DNA from: Ampelocalamus luodianensis
Taxonomy: Eukaryota > Streptophyta > Magnoliopsida > Poales > Poaceae
NCBI GenBank assembly: GCA_036346255.1
Contig: CM070619.1
Span: 40,368,342 to 40,432,341, forward strand
Direction: 5' to 3'
Length of the DNA: 64,000 nt
The notes below the pieces were generated by a model. The model was not told the DNA's origin, did not search any database, and saw only the letters and a program-made list of their open reading frames with translations. Positions 21,388 to 33,038 of this stretch are shown in pieces. The position numbers and the translations under genes are program-made. Each line of letters starts with the position of its first letter. Positions within the stretch are counted from its first letter, which is position 1.

Positions 21388-24300
21388 TGTGAGGACCCCA
21401 GTTTATTCGACTTGTAATGCTTAGCCTTCCATTGACCCTAGCATCACAATTCAAATAAACCAAGCCTCAGGATATGTATACTTCCCAGAAATGCAGTATA
21501 CACACCCCGTTACAAAATCATGTATCAAATCCATATAACAAGAGGTTACAATAATAAAACTTCAATAAATACAACAGAAGGAACTTACAAGATAAAATAA
21601 CAAACTACACAGCGGAAGCAAAAGCCATAAGACGGCGATAAATAAAAGAGCCAATTAGTGTGTCTTTACCCACAAGGCAACCAACCGGGCCGCCAAGCTA
21701 GTCGTCAAACCCGAAGCGCATCTCACAAAGGGAAGCCCTTGGGCTCACCTTCTTCCTCTCGCAACAAAAACATTAAGCAAAGCATCCGAGTACAAAATTG
21801 TTTTTGTACTGCAAGACTGACGTGTAAGGGTAATGTAACTATAATTTAACTACATGCAAGCTTTATTTAAGTGGAGGGCTCGGACTTACTTTTAGTAGAA
21901 AGCAAGTTTTCTTTTGCAATAATGTAATAGTTTGAAGGCGTTTTAACAATTCAAATTTTATTTACTGAAATAATAATGATACAAAGAAGTAGTGACAAAA
22001 GACATCCGGAGATGACCAACCCATTGGCCATCACAACAATAGTATGCACACCGCTCATACCAACCCATCAAGTTTTAATTAAAGGTTGTAGTCTAACTCT
22101 TGATAAGCTTACCCAAGCGTGTCCATCACCTAGGACGAGGCTATTCGAATAGTTTTTAACCTGCAGGGTGTACCATCGCACCCACACTTGCATCGCCTTT
22201 AAGCCAAAGCACACTCCAAGGTATGCAGCCTGACTAAGTCCTACGAGACTTTTCCAATATTGTGTATTAACTACGAGCCGCTCGTATGGATAGAAATCCA
22301 TACGCTTACATGGTAAAGCCGAAAAGACAACTACCCACTCAGATAAAGCTTTTGGACAACTACCATGCTCCCACCTCCATCCCTCCTGCGACCTCCCGTG
22401 ACCCGAGCCAATACACGCCAAAGTACTAGGTCAAGAGAGGTCCCATATACTCTAGTGTGGTTAGCATCGCGAAATGCTCGATAATGTGTACTCACAAGAT
22501 GTTCGGTCCTTAATTGACCGGGCACCATTCCATCCACACCCAAGAATCACACCATCTTACCATTGTGCGCGTCGAAATCATTTTGTTTTTAGTTTTAGTT
22601 TTCACAAGTAATCATAGCACAGGCTGAAATATAAAGATATAATAATTTGTGTGATCAAAGTTACCGACTAAGTCGATAACCGCCCAATTCTACTGGTATC
22701 TAAGCATGGCTAAGCATCATATCGTAAATACAAATAAAAGGCCCTAAATCATTCACCGGGCTCTAATTCACGGTGAGGATAATATTCCTAAGGTAGTGGC
22801 GGGTGAACAATTTCAGGAACAATGCAATGGGATTAACTACCTCTAATCGACAAAATTACTTTGACACAAAAGCATGCATACATACAGAGTTAAACAAAAT
22901 ATTAGACTTGAAAATAATGGGAATGAATGGATATGATCAAACCGCTTGCCTTTGCTTTGATTGAGATAATCAACTTGTCGCAGAGGGTCACTCTACGATC
23001 GACGTCATCTAACGATAAAGCGCCAAAAGCGAAAACAATAATAAACACCAGAATGCCAAAAAGGTCCAAAAAAATCATTAACACAGAAGATAGATTATGA
23101 ATCTAGGAACAACAAATTAGTTGATTCGGAGATTAATTAAATTAGATAGGATTTCTTATTACTGATCTTTCTAAATTCACATTTTCCATGATAATCATAC
23201 AGTCAAAATCAAACCTCTTATATGTTCTCCTCTTTCGGCAGACTATGATGGTGATTGTGTGCACACCTATTATTCGCAGTGGGGCTCTAGACACCTACTT
23301 AACTATTTTAGCCTAAGCATTTACTTAATTATCATTTTAGTCAATTGATTTGCCCACTAACTTATATTGCCTAAGAGCATATTCTGCCAATTAATCATCT
23401 ACAAACTACTAATCTCTTAATGCCATTTTGACTTAGATATTGATCATTTTACTAGATTTCCAACTTGGAGTATGCTCTTATGAATTTACTCTAAGTACAA
23501 GCTAATGATTTTTAATATCTAGTTGTCTCACCAAGTTTTATTAACCATCCCAATGACCTATTGATAATATTGATATTATCACATCCATGGTACAAGGCTC
23601 ACAGCCAACCCATACAACCCTAGCTCAGCTTGCCTGGTCAAATATTGACAACAGAAAATTCTAACATGAAGTGCTACTAACTAGACTTGCTAGCTAACTG
23701 AATTCTCAATATGCCAACAACATTTTTGAGTGATACAGGTATTAGTCAACATGTTTGTTCTAAACACCCTACAAATGGTTCCACTTTGAAAACCTCCGAT
23801 AATGCACTGCACCTATTTTCAGTTTTACTGACAATCAGAGCAAAGTTTCAGAGAACTCAAATATACAAACTTCTTAACTTCAAATTTGTTGGTACATTTG
23901 AGTGAACTACTGGACATTTGCAAGGTTGATTAGCAGCATAAGGTTGGGCTTAAGGGAGTGGACCCACTGTCATAGAGAGTGAGAGGGAGAAGAACACATC
24001 CGAAGAACAGAGAGGAGCTCGGGCTGGATTTGGAGTGGCAAATCGCCGGCGACTGGAGTGGTGGTGCGGTGAAAGTGAACCCAAAAATGGGTTACCCGGA
24101 GTACAAGGAAGCTAGGGGTGGCAGTGGTGCGGCTTGAGCGGCACTGTGGCGGCGTGGCGCCAGGGCGCGGCCGTGGTGGGGTGACAAGGGGACAACACCG
24201 AGAGGAGGGGACGGAGAATAGCGCGCGCACGAGCACCAGGGGGACTCAGCGAACTCACCGGTGTGCTCGGCGATGACGGAGAGTTGCCGGAGTGGGCCGG

Positions 24301-25535
24301 CGACGGAAACCAGCGGCGGCGCGGGGTGGTTCACCGTGGAAGGGTCTCATGTGTAGCAAAGCGACGCGAATGAATGATCGGGAAGGAAGAAGGAGTCTAG
24401 GAGATGCTCACCGAGGAGGAATTGAGCTCGTGCTCGCTAGAGGAGGCGCAGCTGCGGTGGAAGCGGTTTCGGCCGGCGAAGAAGAAGAAGCGCGCGCAGC
24501 TCCTCGGGTGATAAAACCTGAAATTTCTTGAGGGGTTCGTCTCGGTGGGAGGTGGAACACGTCGTGGACGCTTGGCGAGGTCGGGATCACCGGAGTGGCG
24601 GGAAGCTTGAAGGTGGCGCGCGACGGCGGTTTCGAGCTCGATGGTGTAAACGAGCAGAGGAGGAGGATGAAACCGTGGGGAGGCTCTCGGCGGCTTTTGT
24701 ATGAGCAAGCTGAGGCGCGAGGTGGAGGTAGCAAAGCGGCGAGGTGACCGGCGAGTCGCGTATGCGCATGCGCGCGAGGCGGCGGCAGTCTTTGGCGCGG
24801 GCGAGCGCGCGGCGCGAAGCCGGCGCGCTGCACGCGCGTGGAAAGAGCTCTGACAGGGGCCTGGGGTCGAGCAATGAGAGGAGAGAGAGCGGCTCGGGCG
24901 AGTTGGTTCGGCTAGACCCGGTGGCGGATGAGTTCGGTCGGACTCGGGTCTGAGCGAGTTGGTGCGGTCAAGCCAGGTCGTTTAGGGTTTAGGTTCGGTC
25001 GGAGGAACAGTGCTAGGGCTAGGGTTTGGTTTTAATTTTTGACCGAAAACGAATGAGTTTGACCGGGCAGTTTGGAGTAGAATAAAATTCCAAAAATTCT
25101 GAAAATTTTTGTGAGCATTCTAAGAATCATCTAAGACTTAGGAAAAATAATTTCAAACACTTTTTATTTTAACATTTGTCAGAATTAATTTATCTCCAAA
25201 TCTGCATTAGTGATTTGATTTGAATTTTGGTGAAGCCAAAACCACTTCTAAAAATTTGGTAAAAATAGTTATAACTCAGGATAAACAATCTAGTATTTGA
25301 ATAAATTATTTTTAGAAATTTGTGTTCTTATATTTTTCTGGAATTTAAAAGAATTGAAATGTTCAAGTTTGAAAATTGAATTTTCAACACCACATTAAAT
25401 ACAAATAGCAAGAATTTGAAATTGCGCACAAGTTTTTGGAACACCAGGAGCATGATCAAGAGACACAACCAAAAGTTTTTAAATTTTAATATTTTTATAC
25501 ATTTAAAATACAATCCCTAATTTGGGGCTGTTACA
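21388..25535 (-). repeat. LARD 5' LTR (minus-strand sense)
   Basis: A 4148-bp copy matching 15238-19398. It begins on the minus strand with TGTAACAGCCCC at 25535 and ends TCCTCACA at 21388, next to the primer binding site. The palindromic block lies at 22141-22152. Differences from the partner are concentrated in short indels, many in the GC-rich part (24100-24900). Confidence 0.88.
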
Positions 25536-27080
25536 GATTCTCTGCAGCAAGATTGTGATCTCCAGCAAGGCAAGCAGATGTTGTAAATTTATTTGATCAT
25601 GTTGCTCCTATTATTTTCAAAGTATAATATCTTGTTTGCAAAGTCTATGTATGGATGCTCTATTTTGCTGTTAAACTATTGTTCGATTAGTTGATCCTCT
25701 AGATGCATAATCTGTAAGCAAATGTTCATCCTCTACTACTAAGCCTAGGATTATGTCCTCTGTGATTTAGGGTTCGTTGGATGGCTCTTATCACTTAGCT
25801 TGTAGTCTACGAGTTGTTGTTGCTTACAAATGCATAGAACGGTAGAATTGGACGGTTATCGACTTAGTCGATGACCTTGATCACACAAAAACTTACTATG
25901 ACTTTATGTCTAGCACCTTGTGCTTTGTTACTTTGAGAAAACTAAAACTAAAAATAAAATTTTTTAGACTTAGGTACAATGGTAAGATGGTGTGCTTTTG
26001 GGTGTGAATAGTTGGTGCCCGAGTCAACAAGGACCGAATTACTTGTGTTACTGCTCCAAGCACTTTTGCGTGCTAACCACATGAGAGGGATATGGGACCT
26101 CTCTTGACTTAGTACTTTGGCATGTGTTGGATCCGAGTCGCAGGAGGATGCGTGTGTGTGTGTGTATTGTGGTAAAATGAGGATTATGTTTATGTGTTGG
26201 GTGCACGGGAGTGGAATCCTTTCTAGGTTCTCCACACCGAGGGGTATTGTAGTTGTTTGGTTGCTTTACCCTATATGGGTAGTTGACTCTCGGCTTTACA
26301 ATGACTCTGATGCAACGTATGGGTTTCTATCCATACGGGCAACTCGTAGTTAATACACAATATTGGAAAACGTCTCGTAGGACTTAGCTGTGCCGGCACA
26401 CCAAAGGAAGTGTGCTAAATAGCTTGGCAAATAGGCGGTCTAACATGTGGGTACATTGGTACACCCTGCAGGGTTAAATCTATTCGAATAGCCTCATCCT
26501 AGGTTATGGACATGCTTAGTAAGGTCGTGCAAGAATTAGACTATAACCTTTTCATTAAAACTTGAATTGGGTGGTACGAATGGGGAATTCGTGCTATGCT
26601 GTAGTGGCTATTGGGTTAGTCACCTCTAGGTTGCTATTTATGTTATTTATTGTTGTCTCGCTGTTATTTCACAATTAAAAACAGATTTGTCAAATTGCCT
26701 TCAATCTATTACAATATTGTAAATGAAAATTATTTTACGCATCTAATAAACCATATGACCATCTCCTTTGTTTCAGCTTGCATGTAACTATGTATAGGCT
26801 TGTTACTTGTAAGTCTTGCGAGTACATTGTTGTACTTAGTTGCATTGCTTTATTGTTGCAAAGGAGGTTGACCCCTGAGGGGTTAGCTTTTGTGAGACAG
26901 ACTACGTGTTGGATGACTAGCTTGGCGGTTGTTATTGTGTCATTTGGCCGGTCGGCCCCTTTTGTAATAACTCTATTATGTATGTCTTTGTTTTAGACTC
27001 AGTATTATAATCTTGTATGGAAATGATGCATGATTTTGTAAAGGTGTATGTGTACTGTATTTCTGGGATGTACATGTCCA
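25536..27080 (+). repeat. 3' LTR of gypsy A, part 2, 3'-truncated
   Basis: It continues LTR A after the GATTC duplication. It contains the R/U5-like part: a short TG repeat (26151-26166), the palindromic block CTATTCGAATAG (26480-26491), and near the end a stretch (27020-27075) related to the end of the LARD LTR. About the last 100 bp are missing: at 27080 the sequence switches to gypsy RNase H coding sequence. No gene is present; small open frames such as 26778-26996 are not supported. Confidence 0.75.
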
Positions 27081-28620
27081 CCGAGAAGCGCTTGACTTCT
27101 GCCCCGGTGCTAATTCTGCTAGATATTCGCAAGGATTTTGATATTTATTGTGATACTTCGCGTCAAGGACTAGGATGCGTCCTGATGCAAAAGGGAAGAG
27201 CCGTCGCTTATGCGTCAAGTCAATTAAAACCTCACGAGGAGAATTACCCTACTCATGATCTGGAATTAGCTGTCGTAGTGCATGCTTTAAAGATTTGGCG
27301 TCATTATCTCATCGATAACAGCTGTGAAATTTATACAGACCATAAGAGCCTGAAGTATATCTTCACTCAGTCAGATTTGAACATGAGACAGAGGAGATGG
27401 TTAGAATTGATCAAGGATTATAATCTTGGAATCCACTACCATCCCGGAAAAGCCAATGTAGTTGCAGATGCTTTGAGTCGTAAGAGTTACTGCAATGCTT
27501 TGGAAGTGGAAGAGTTTTGTTCAGAACTTCAAGACGAGTTTCAGAAGCTAAAGCTAGAAGTCGTATCTGAAGGATTTGTGGCTAGTTTGGAAGTACAGTC
27601 TACCCTGGAGAAGCAAATTCGTGAAGCGCGACCAAACGATCTCGTGTTGTCAAACATCAAGCTCAAAATGGCAGAAGGGAAATTCAAATATTTTACCAAG
27701 GATGATCAAGACATACTCTGAATTAATGGTCGTATCTGTGTACCAGATATTGATGGGTTAAGGCAACTAATCTTAAAGGAAGCCCATGACTCAAAGTATT
27801 CGATTCACCTTGGAAGTACTAAGATGTATCAGGATGTTAAGACTAAATTTTGGTGACCAAATTTGAAGCGAGAAGTCGCAGAGTTCGTTGCCTTGTGCGA
27901 TGTATGTCAGAAGGTAAAGGCAGGACATCAAAAACCAGCAGGTTTGTTGCAACCCTTGAAGATTCCAGAATGGAAGTGGGAAGAGATCGGAATGGATTTC
28001 ATTACCGGTTTACCCAAGACCCAATCGGGTTATGATTCGATTTGGGTAATCGTTGATCGCTTGACCAAGGTTGCTCATTTTCTGCCAGTCAAAACCACTT
28101 ACTAAGGGGATCGCCTTGCGGAATTGTATATGGCAAGAATTGTCAGTCTGCACGGTGTGCCCAAGAAGATAGTGTCAGATCGAGGATCTCAATTCACCTC
28201 TCGTTTTTGGCAAAGTTTGCATGAAGCATTGGGTACCCATCTGAATTTTAGTACCGCGTATCATCCACAGACAGACGGACAGACTGAAAGAGTTAATCAG
28301 ATATTAGAGGATATGCTGAGAGCTTGTGCTCTAGCTAATGCTACCCGTTGGGATAAAAGTTTACCATATGCAGAATTTTCGTACAACAACAGTTATCAAA
28401 CTAGTCTGCAAATGTCACCATTTGAAGCTTTGTATGGCCGTGTCTGCAGAACCCCGTTGAATTGGTCAGAAACAACTGAACGTTTGGTATTCGGTCCAGA
28501 CATCATTCAAGAAGCAGAAGAGCAAGTGGCCATAATCAGAGAAAGATTGAAGATAGCTCAGTCCAGGCAGAAGAGCTATGCTGATAATCATCGTCGTGAT
28601 CTCAACTTTGAACCCGAGGA
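27081..28620 (+). pseudogene. Gypsy B pol fragment: RNase H and integrase, truncated at both ends
   Basis: It starts inside the RT/RNase H connection (LTSAPVL) and covers RNase H ([40 protein letters not shown]) and integrase. The zinc-finger half has HDSKYSIHLG...CDVCQKVK; the core has GMDFITGL, VSDRGSQFTSRFW and HPQTDGQTERVNQ. Stops are at about 27719, 27856 and 28102. The sequence ends at LNFEPED, just before the SH3-like domain, where LTR sequence begins. It is related to gypsy A pol but clearly a different copy or family. The RT, gag and chromodomain are missing. Confidence 0.9.
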
Positions 28621-31157
28621 CCCTCATGACGCGCACCCCGTGACGCGCCGCCCCTGAAACCCTAACCGCCGCCATCAAATCGCCGCCAGAAGCCCTAGTC
28701 GCCGCCTTCGTCTTCAACTCCGGCCGAAGAACCCCGTCGTCGCTGTCGCCGTTCCAACCCTCCTTGTCGCAGTTGGATGCCATCTTCGAGACCGCCGTGA
28801 GGTCCGCATCTCGAAGCCACCATCGCTTTCGCCGGAGGACCTCTCCAACGCCGTCGTCGTCGAGCCCGAGATCTATTCGCCGCTTCGACCTCGCCGTCGG
28901 CCATCCTCGTCACCCCCGAGCACCAGTGAGCACACCCCCGAGTTCGCCTGAGTTCCCTCTTCACGTCGGTACCACCCACCGCCGGTGTAGAGCCGTCGTT
29001 CGCCGGAACCCTCGGTTCCCGAGCCTCCGCCGCCCTCGCCGTTGCCACATCAACGCCACCTCGTCGCCGCGTCAGCGCCAACTCGCCCTCACTGCGTGCG
29101 TGGTAGCCACGTGGAGCCCTATCAGCATCCACGTGGGCGTACGCGTGGCGGTTCAGATTTAAACCCGTGAGCCAGTTCGGTGGACTTAGTCTACCGTGGA
29201 CCGTGAGGCTGATATGTGGGTCCCACATGTCAGTGTTTTCTTTTTATTCTTTTAATTACCGAAATTCCTTGCTGATGTCATGCTTGCGCAATAATCCGAT
29301 TTTTCTGTTAAGAAATAATTCGGAAATTCCAGTAATTCAGTTTTTAGGGTTTTCTTTTAGATTCAAACTTCCAAAGCCCATATCTTTTGCATCCGAACTC
29401 CGATTGAGCTCATTCAAATTCCTAAATTCATATAAATTCGAGATCTATTTATCTGAGATTTTTAATTATTTTTTGGAGTTTGTTTTGCCTCTGTTATTTA
29501 TTTGTTTTGTTTATTTGTTTCGTTTGCGAGTAGATATCGATACGTCGGGGAATTTTGGAGAAGAAGGAGCACCTCAAGATCAAGACCAGTACCTAGACCT
29601 TTTTCAAGGCAAGTCATACCTTTGATCATATTGAATCCCAGTTTTCTAAGAAGTACTTTGCTTCAAATTATTGCATTTACTTTAAAGTATGTATTTAAAT
29701 GCTTTTGGGTATAGTTATTATCCAATATGTTATAACCACTTTGGCTTTGTATGTCATAATCTCTTGTCACCCTAGATTGGTTCATATTTAGTTGGTGCTA
29801 TGGTATTACCAACGTGGGTTGGTTAGTACGAGTATAATTGCTTAGTCGTGCTACGAGTCTCAGATCTTATTTGAGTTGCAAATATTAAAATTGACTAAGT
29901 GACTATGGAACTTTGTGTAAAACTTTGTGCTATGTGTTATTACTTCGTGATAGCATGTGTTGCACTAAAATCAACTGGGTGGTAAAAGATTTGGACTGAG
30001 GCAAGTGGTGGATACTAAGTGATTTGGTGAACTTTGTGAATGTGAATGATAATCTTTGTGGCATAGTTAGAAAATAGAAGTCTTGCCTTGGTCAATTAAG
30101 GACTTAACTTTGTGCGCTATTGAACTGAGCCTTACTATACGACCACATGCCTAATGGGACGGGCCTAATATAGTAGGTTATGGAGTCTCAACATTGATGT
30201 TCAGGTGGATAGGTTAGGCTCTGTGACAGGATGGAGGTGTGACTACCCGGTAGTTGCATTGCAGGACGGTTCGCCGCATCCCTGTCCAACGGTGTGTGCC
30301 GGGCTAGCTTTCTCTGTGAATTGGTCTGGCGGTAAAGCGCATTGGGAATGTCAATGTTTGAGACGAAGTTTCCGAACTATTTTGTTACGATTAGTGCTAG
30401 CTACACTAGTTGTATCGTATGGGTAAAGTGTACAAACTCTGCATAGTGTTAAATCAATCTATTCGAATAGCTGCGTCCGCGATCATGGACATGCTCGGGG
30501 ATTTCACACGAGGGGTAGTTTTCATAAAATGCTTGGGATGGGAGATATGTGATTTAAGTCGTATGACTATGTGAAATAATCTGTTTAGCTTTGTGTCTTT
30601 GTGAAAACAAATGTTAAATTAATATTGTCTATTTGTTTTGAATTATGCTTTCAATCTATTATTGTATTCCATTGCAAATGTTGCTTTCATGCAAAAAAAC
30701 TACAAAAGCCTTTTCTTTTGGAATAAGCCTGCATCTATAAATTGCATTCTGTGGTATGATTTGCGAGTACGGTTGTGTACTCACGCTTGTTGTAAAACTT
30801 ACGCCCAAACCTACAGAAGAAGAGGAGTCTACGCTTGCTTTCGAGGAGGAGTTCATCGAAGGTTGCTGATCGTTGAGGTCTGGATCTTAGTTGGTTGCCT
30901 GTGGTGAATTGATGGGATCTACGCTGAAGTTATTTCTGTTCTGCTGCTATTTTATTCTCTATTAGCCCTGCGTGGCTCAATAAGTGTAAACTCGATCATA
31001 AGGTCAAAACCAGTATTTACTATTCAAATTAATCGTTTACTTTATTTATCGCTTGTGTGGATCGATATTCACATGTGTTGACACTGTGTGGGCTAGCGTA
31101 ATCCTGGACTAGTGCATTATACACAGAGGGTCCAGAATCATAATTTTGGGTCTCGAC
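28621..31157 (+). repeat. Truncated gypsy LTR (LTR B)
   Basis: It follows gypsy B pol directly, without a polypurine tract, so the left end is a deletion joint. It contains a GC-rich stretch (28640-29130), an R-region-like stretch (29520-29620, ...GACCTTTTTCAAGGCAAGTC) similar to the corresponding part of LTR A, the CTATTCGAATAG block (30459-30470), and an end reading TTTTGGGTCTCGACA at 31157. Open frames in it (28764-29162, 29167-29625) are not genes: they lie in parts that correspond to non-coding LTR sections elsewhere in the window. Confidence 0.65.
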
Positions 31158-32300
31158 AGGGAAGAAAGGGGAGGTTGTGGGGGCACTCAAATGGAGAGGA
31201 ATCAAAGAAGAGCTCACTGAGGAGGAAATGGCGGCGGTGGTGGCGGGATTCGGCCAGCTTTTGGGGATGATGGCGATGCGACGACGTCCTGCCAAAGGAT
31301 CACCAAATTGGTTGAGGGGAAATGAGGAGGTGGCTTGAGAACACGAAGTGGCATGAATGAAAATGGGGGGGGGGGCTCACTGGGGCAGCGAGAATGGTGA
31401 GCGGTGCGCGACGGAGCCGTGATGCGGCGTCGTCGCGGGGAAGAGATGGGGTCGTCGACGTTGGAGTCGTCCCCGTAGGGAGGGAGTGCCATGATGGTGA
31501 GGTGGAGATGGAGTCAGCCTAGGCGATGCCAAAGGACAAGCTTCCCGAGGTGGTTGTGAGCTTGGTGAGGGCGTCGGCTGGGACAGTGGGGTACTCCAAC
31601 CCTGGCTTGCTCTCGTTTGTCTTGGCGCTTTGAGGAAGGTGACTGGGAAGGAGGGGGCGACAAGGAGGAGGCCTCGGCTTAAGTAGAGTGGGAATGGGGT
31701 GACGGCCTAGTGGTTGGCGTCGGGAATGCAATGGCGAGGTGACGCAATGATAGCGGCGGTGATGGGCGGCAGTGGCTCGAACGTGAGTAGCGACACGGTT
31801 GAAGTAGAGAGGATGGTGATGGGGGCAGGTAGGAGGCGACGGGGTATGGTGACATGACGATGATGGGGGTAGGCGGGCGACACAGGCACAGTGGCGACAG
31901 CATGGCACCAGGGTAAGTGGCAAAGCCTGCACGACGCGTGGAGAAATAGGGAAGGAGGAAGAAGCCAGGGACTGGCAGGTGGGCCATAGGAAACAAAAGA
32001 GAAAGAAGGAAAAGAAAAGGAGAGAAAAGGAAAGAGAAAAGGAAAAAGAAAAGTGAGGTGTTGGGCTGGGTCGTGTAGTTTTCAACCCAGACCACACTTT
32101 CGAGGTTTTTATTTTTTTTTTATTTTTCTCTTCTTTTAAACTCTGATTTGAATTATGTCAAAATTTCGAATATCAACCCAGAAATTCGAACATCGATGAA
32201 GCAGAACAATTTTTTTTTAAAAAAAAAAAACCCCCACATTTTTAAACAACTTCAAATGTTCAGGATTTTTAGGATCTTATAGTTCCCCATTGCACATAAT
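31158..32300 (-). repeat. Probable truncated gypsy LTR remnant, minus strand
   Basis: The GC-rich, low-complexity stretch (31158-32095) gives long minus-strand frames rich in Ser, Pro and Arg. The minus strand carries a TATA-like CTACTTAAGCC (about 31682-31692), and AT-rich U3-like sequence continues to about 32300. This layout matches the other large LTRs here, but neither end shows clean TG or CA with a target duplication. It could instead be unrelated GC-rich DNA. Confidence 0.4.
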
Positions 32301-32309
32301 CAAGTTTTT

Positions 32310-32372
32310 TCCTCCGTCGACTGTTGTCATGTCTTAATCTTCCTCCGTCGACTGTTGTCACATCTTAAGTCT
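32310..32372 (+). repeat. Short tandem duplication (about 30 bp, two copies)
   Basis: TCCTCCGTCGACTGTTGTCA occurs twice, about 30 bp apart, followed by TGTCTTAATCT or CATCTTAAGTCT. It lies beside the foldback element. Confidence 0.8.
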
Positions 32373-32373
32373 G

Positions 32374-32965
32374 AGTTTTTAGCACATTTGGTATTGTTGG
32401 CGTTCTAAATAGCAAAAGTAGTCTCCTCTCCTCGTTAAATGCAAAAATATCACATCGTCCGTGCACCAGAGGACTAGAGCCGCATTGCAAGCGACATGTC
32501 GACGAGTCCAGCCCCCAGAGGCACAAACAAGCCTCCGCTGGTCATTTGAAAATTTCATGAACAATGTTTTTACAACTATTTGAACACTATTTAACACTTC
32601 AGAAAAATTCAGTCGAGAACACTTTTTTCTTTGAATTTTTTCTATTTTTTTACCTCGCACTCGTAGTTTCAAATGTATTATCACATGCACCACAAAAAAA
32701 ATTCCTACAAATTTTTTCACATAAAATCACAACACAACACAGCACACGTAGCTTCAAACTTGCGTTAAATAGTATCAAAAACATTGTTCATGAAATTTTC
32801 AAACGGCCTGCCGAGGCTTGTCCGTGCCCTATAGACCGAACTCACCGACGTGGCACCCGCACAACGGCTCTGATTCTCTGGTGCACGAACAATATATCAT
32901 TTTTGTATTTGGCGTGAGATAAGACTACTTTTGCTATTTAAAATACCATCAGTGCCAAAAACACC
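32374..32965. mobile_element. Foldback MITE, Mutator-like, with 7-bp flanking repeats
   Basis: The left arm (about 32374-32600) and right arm (about 32765-32965) are inverted copies of each other, for example TAAATAGCAAAAGTAGTC on the left and GACTACTTTTGCTATTTA on the right. The ends read AGTTTTTAGCAC on the left and, inverted, GGTGTTTTTGGCAC on the right. AAGTCTG flanks both sides (32367-32373 and 32966-32972). There is no coding capacity. The size, hairpin structure and 7-9 bp duplication suit a Mutator-derived MITE, though the superfamily is inferred. Confidence 0.7.
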
Positions 32966-33013
32966 AAGTCTGTTCTTATTTGGTTCTCATGGGTTCCTGT
33001 AGACCATCAATCC

Positions 33014-33034
33014 ACCTCTCTCTCTCTCTCTCTC
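33014..33034 (+). repeat. CT dinucleotide microsatellite
   Basis: A perfect run of about ten CT units (CTCTCTCTCT...) is followed by CATATATGG. Confidence 0.9.
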
Positions 33035-33038
33035 ATAT

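Larger units (their letters stand above)
15238..25535 (-). mobile_element. LARD-type non-autonomous gypsy retrotransposon, complete with two 4.15-kb LTRs
   Basis: Two long direct repeats (15238-19398 and 21388-25535) flank a 1.99-kb internal region. On the minus strand each LTR begins TGTAACAGCCCC or a decayed version and ends GGGGTCCTCACA. A primer binding site TGGTATCAG (21375-21383, minus) lies 3-4 bases inside the 5' LTR. The internal region has no gag or pol similarity. Complete ends, a primer site, a 5-bp duplication and no coding capacity fit a large retrotransposon derivative that would need the enzymes of a related autonomous gypsy element. The total is 10.3 kb. It sits inside LTR A. 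Confidence 0.88.

Noticed and set aside
21371..21388. A tRNA-Met gene
   Set aside because: Only the 9-base primer complement is present; there is no cloverleaf. It is a primer binding site.
31519..32097. 192-codon minus-strand open frame rich in Phe, Ser and Pro
   Set aside because: Low-complexity translation of a likely LTR U3; two overlapping frames are equally open.
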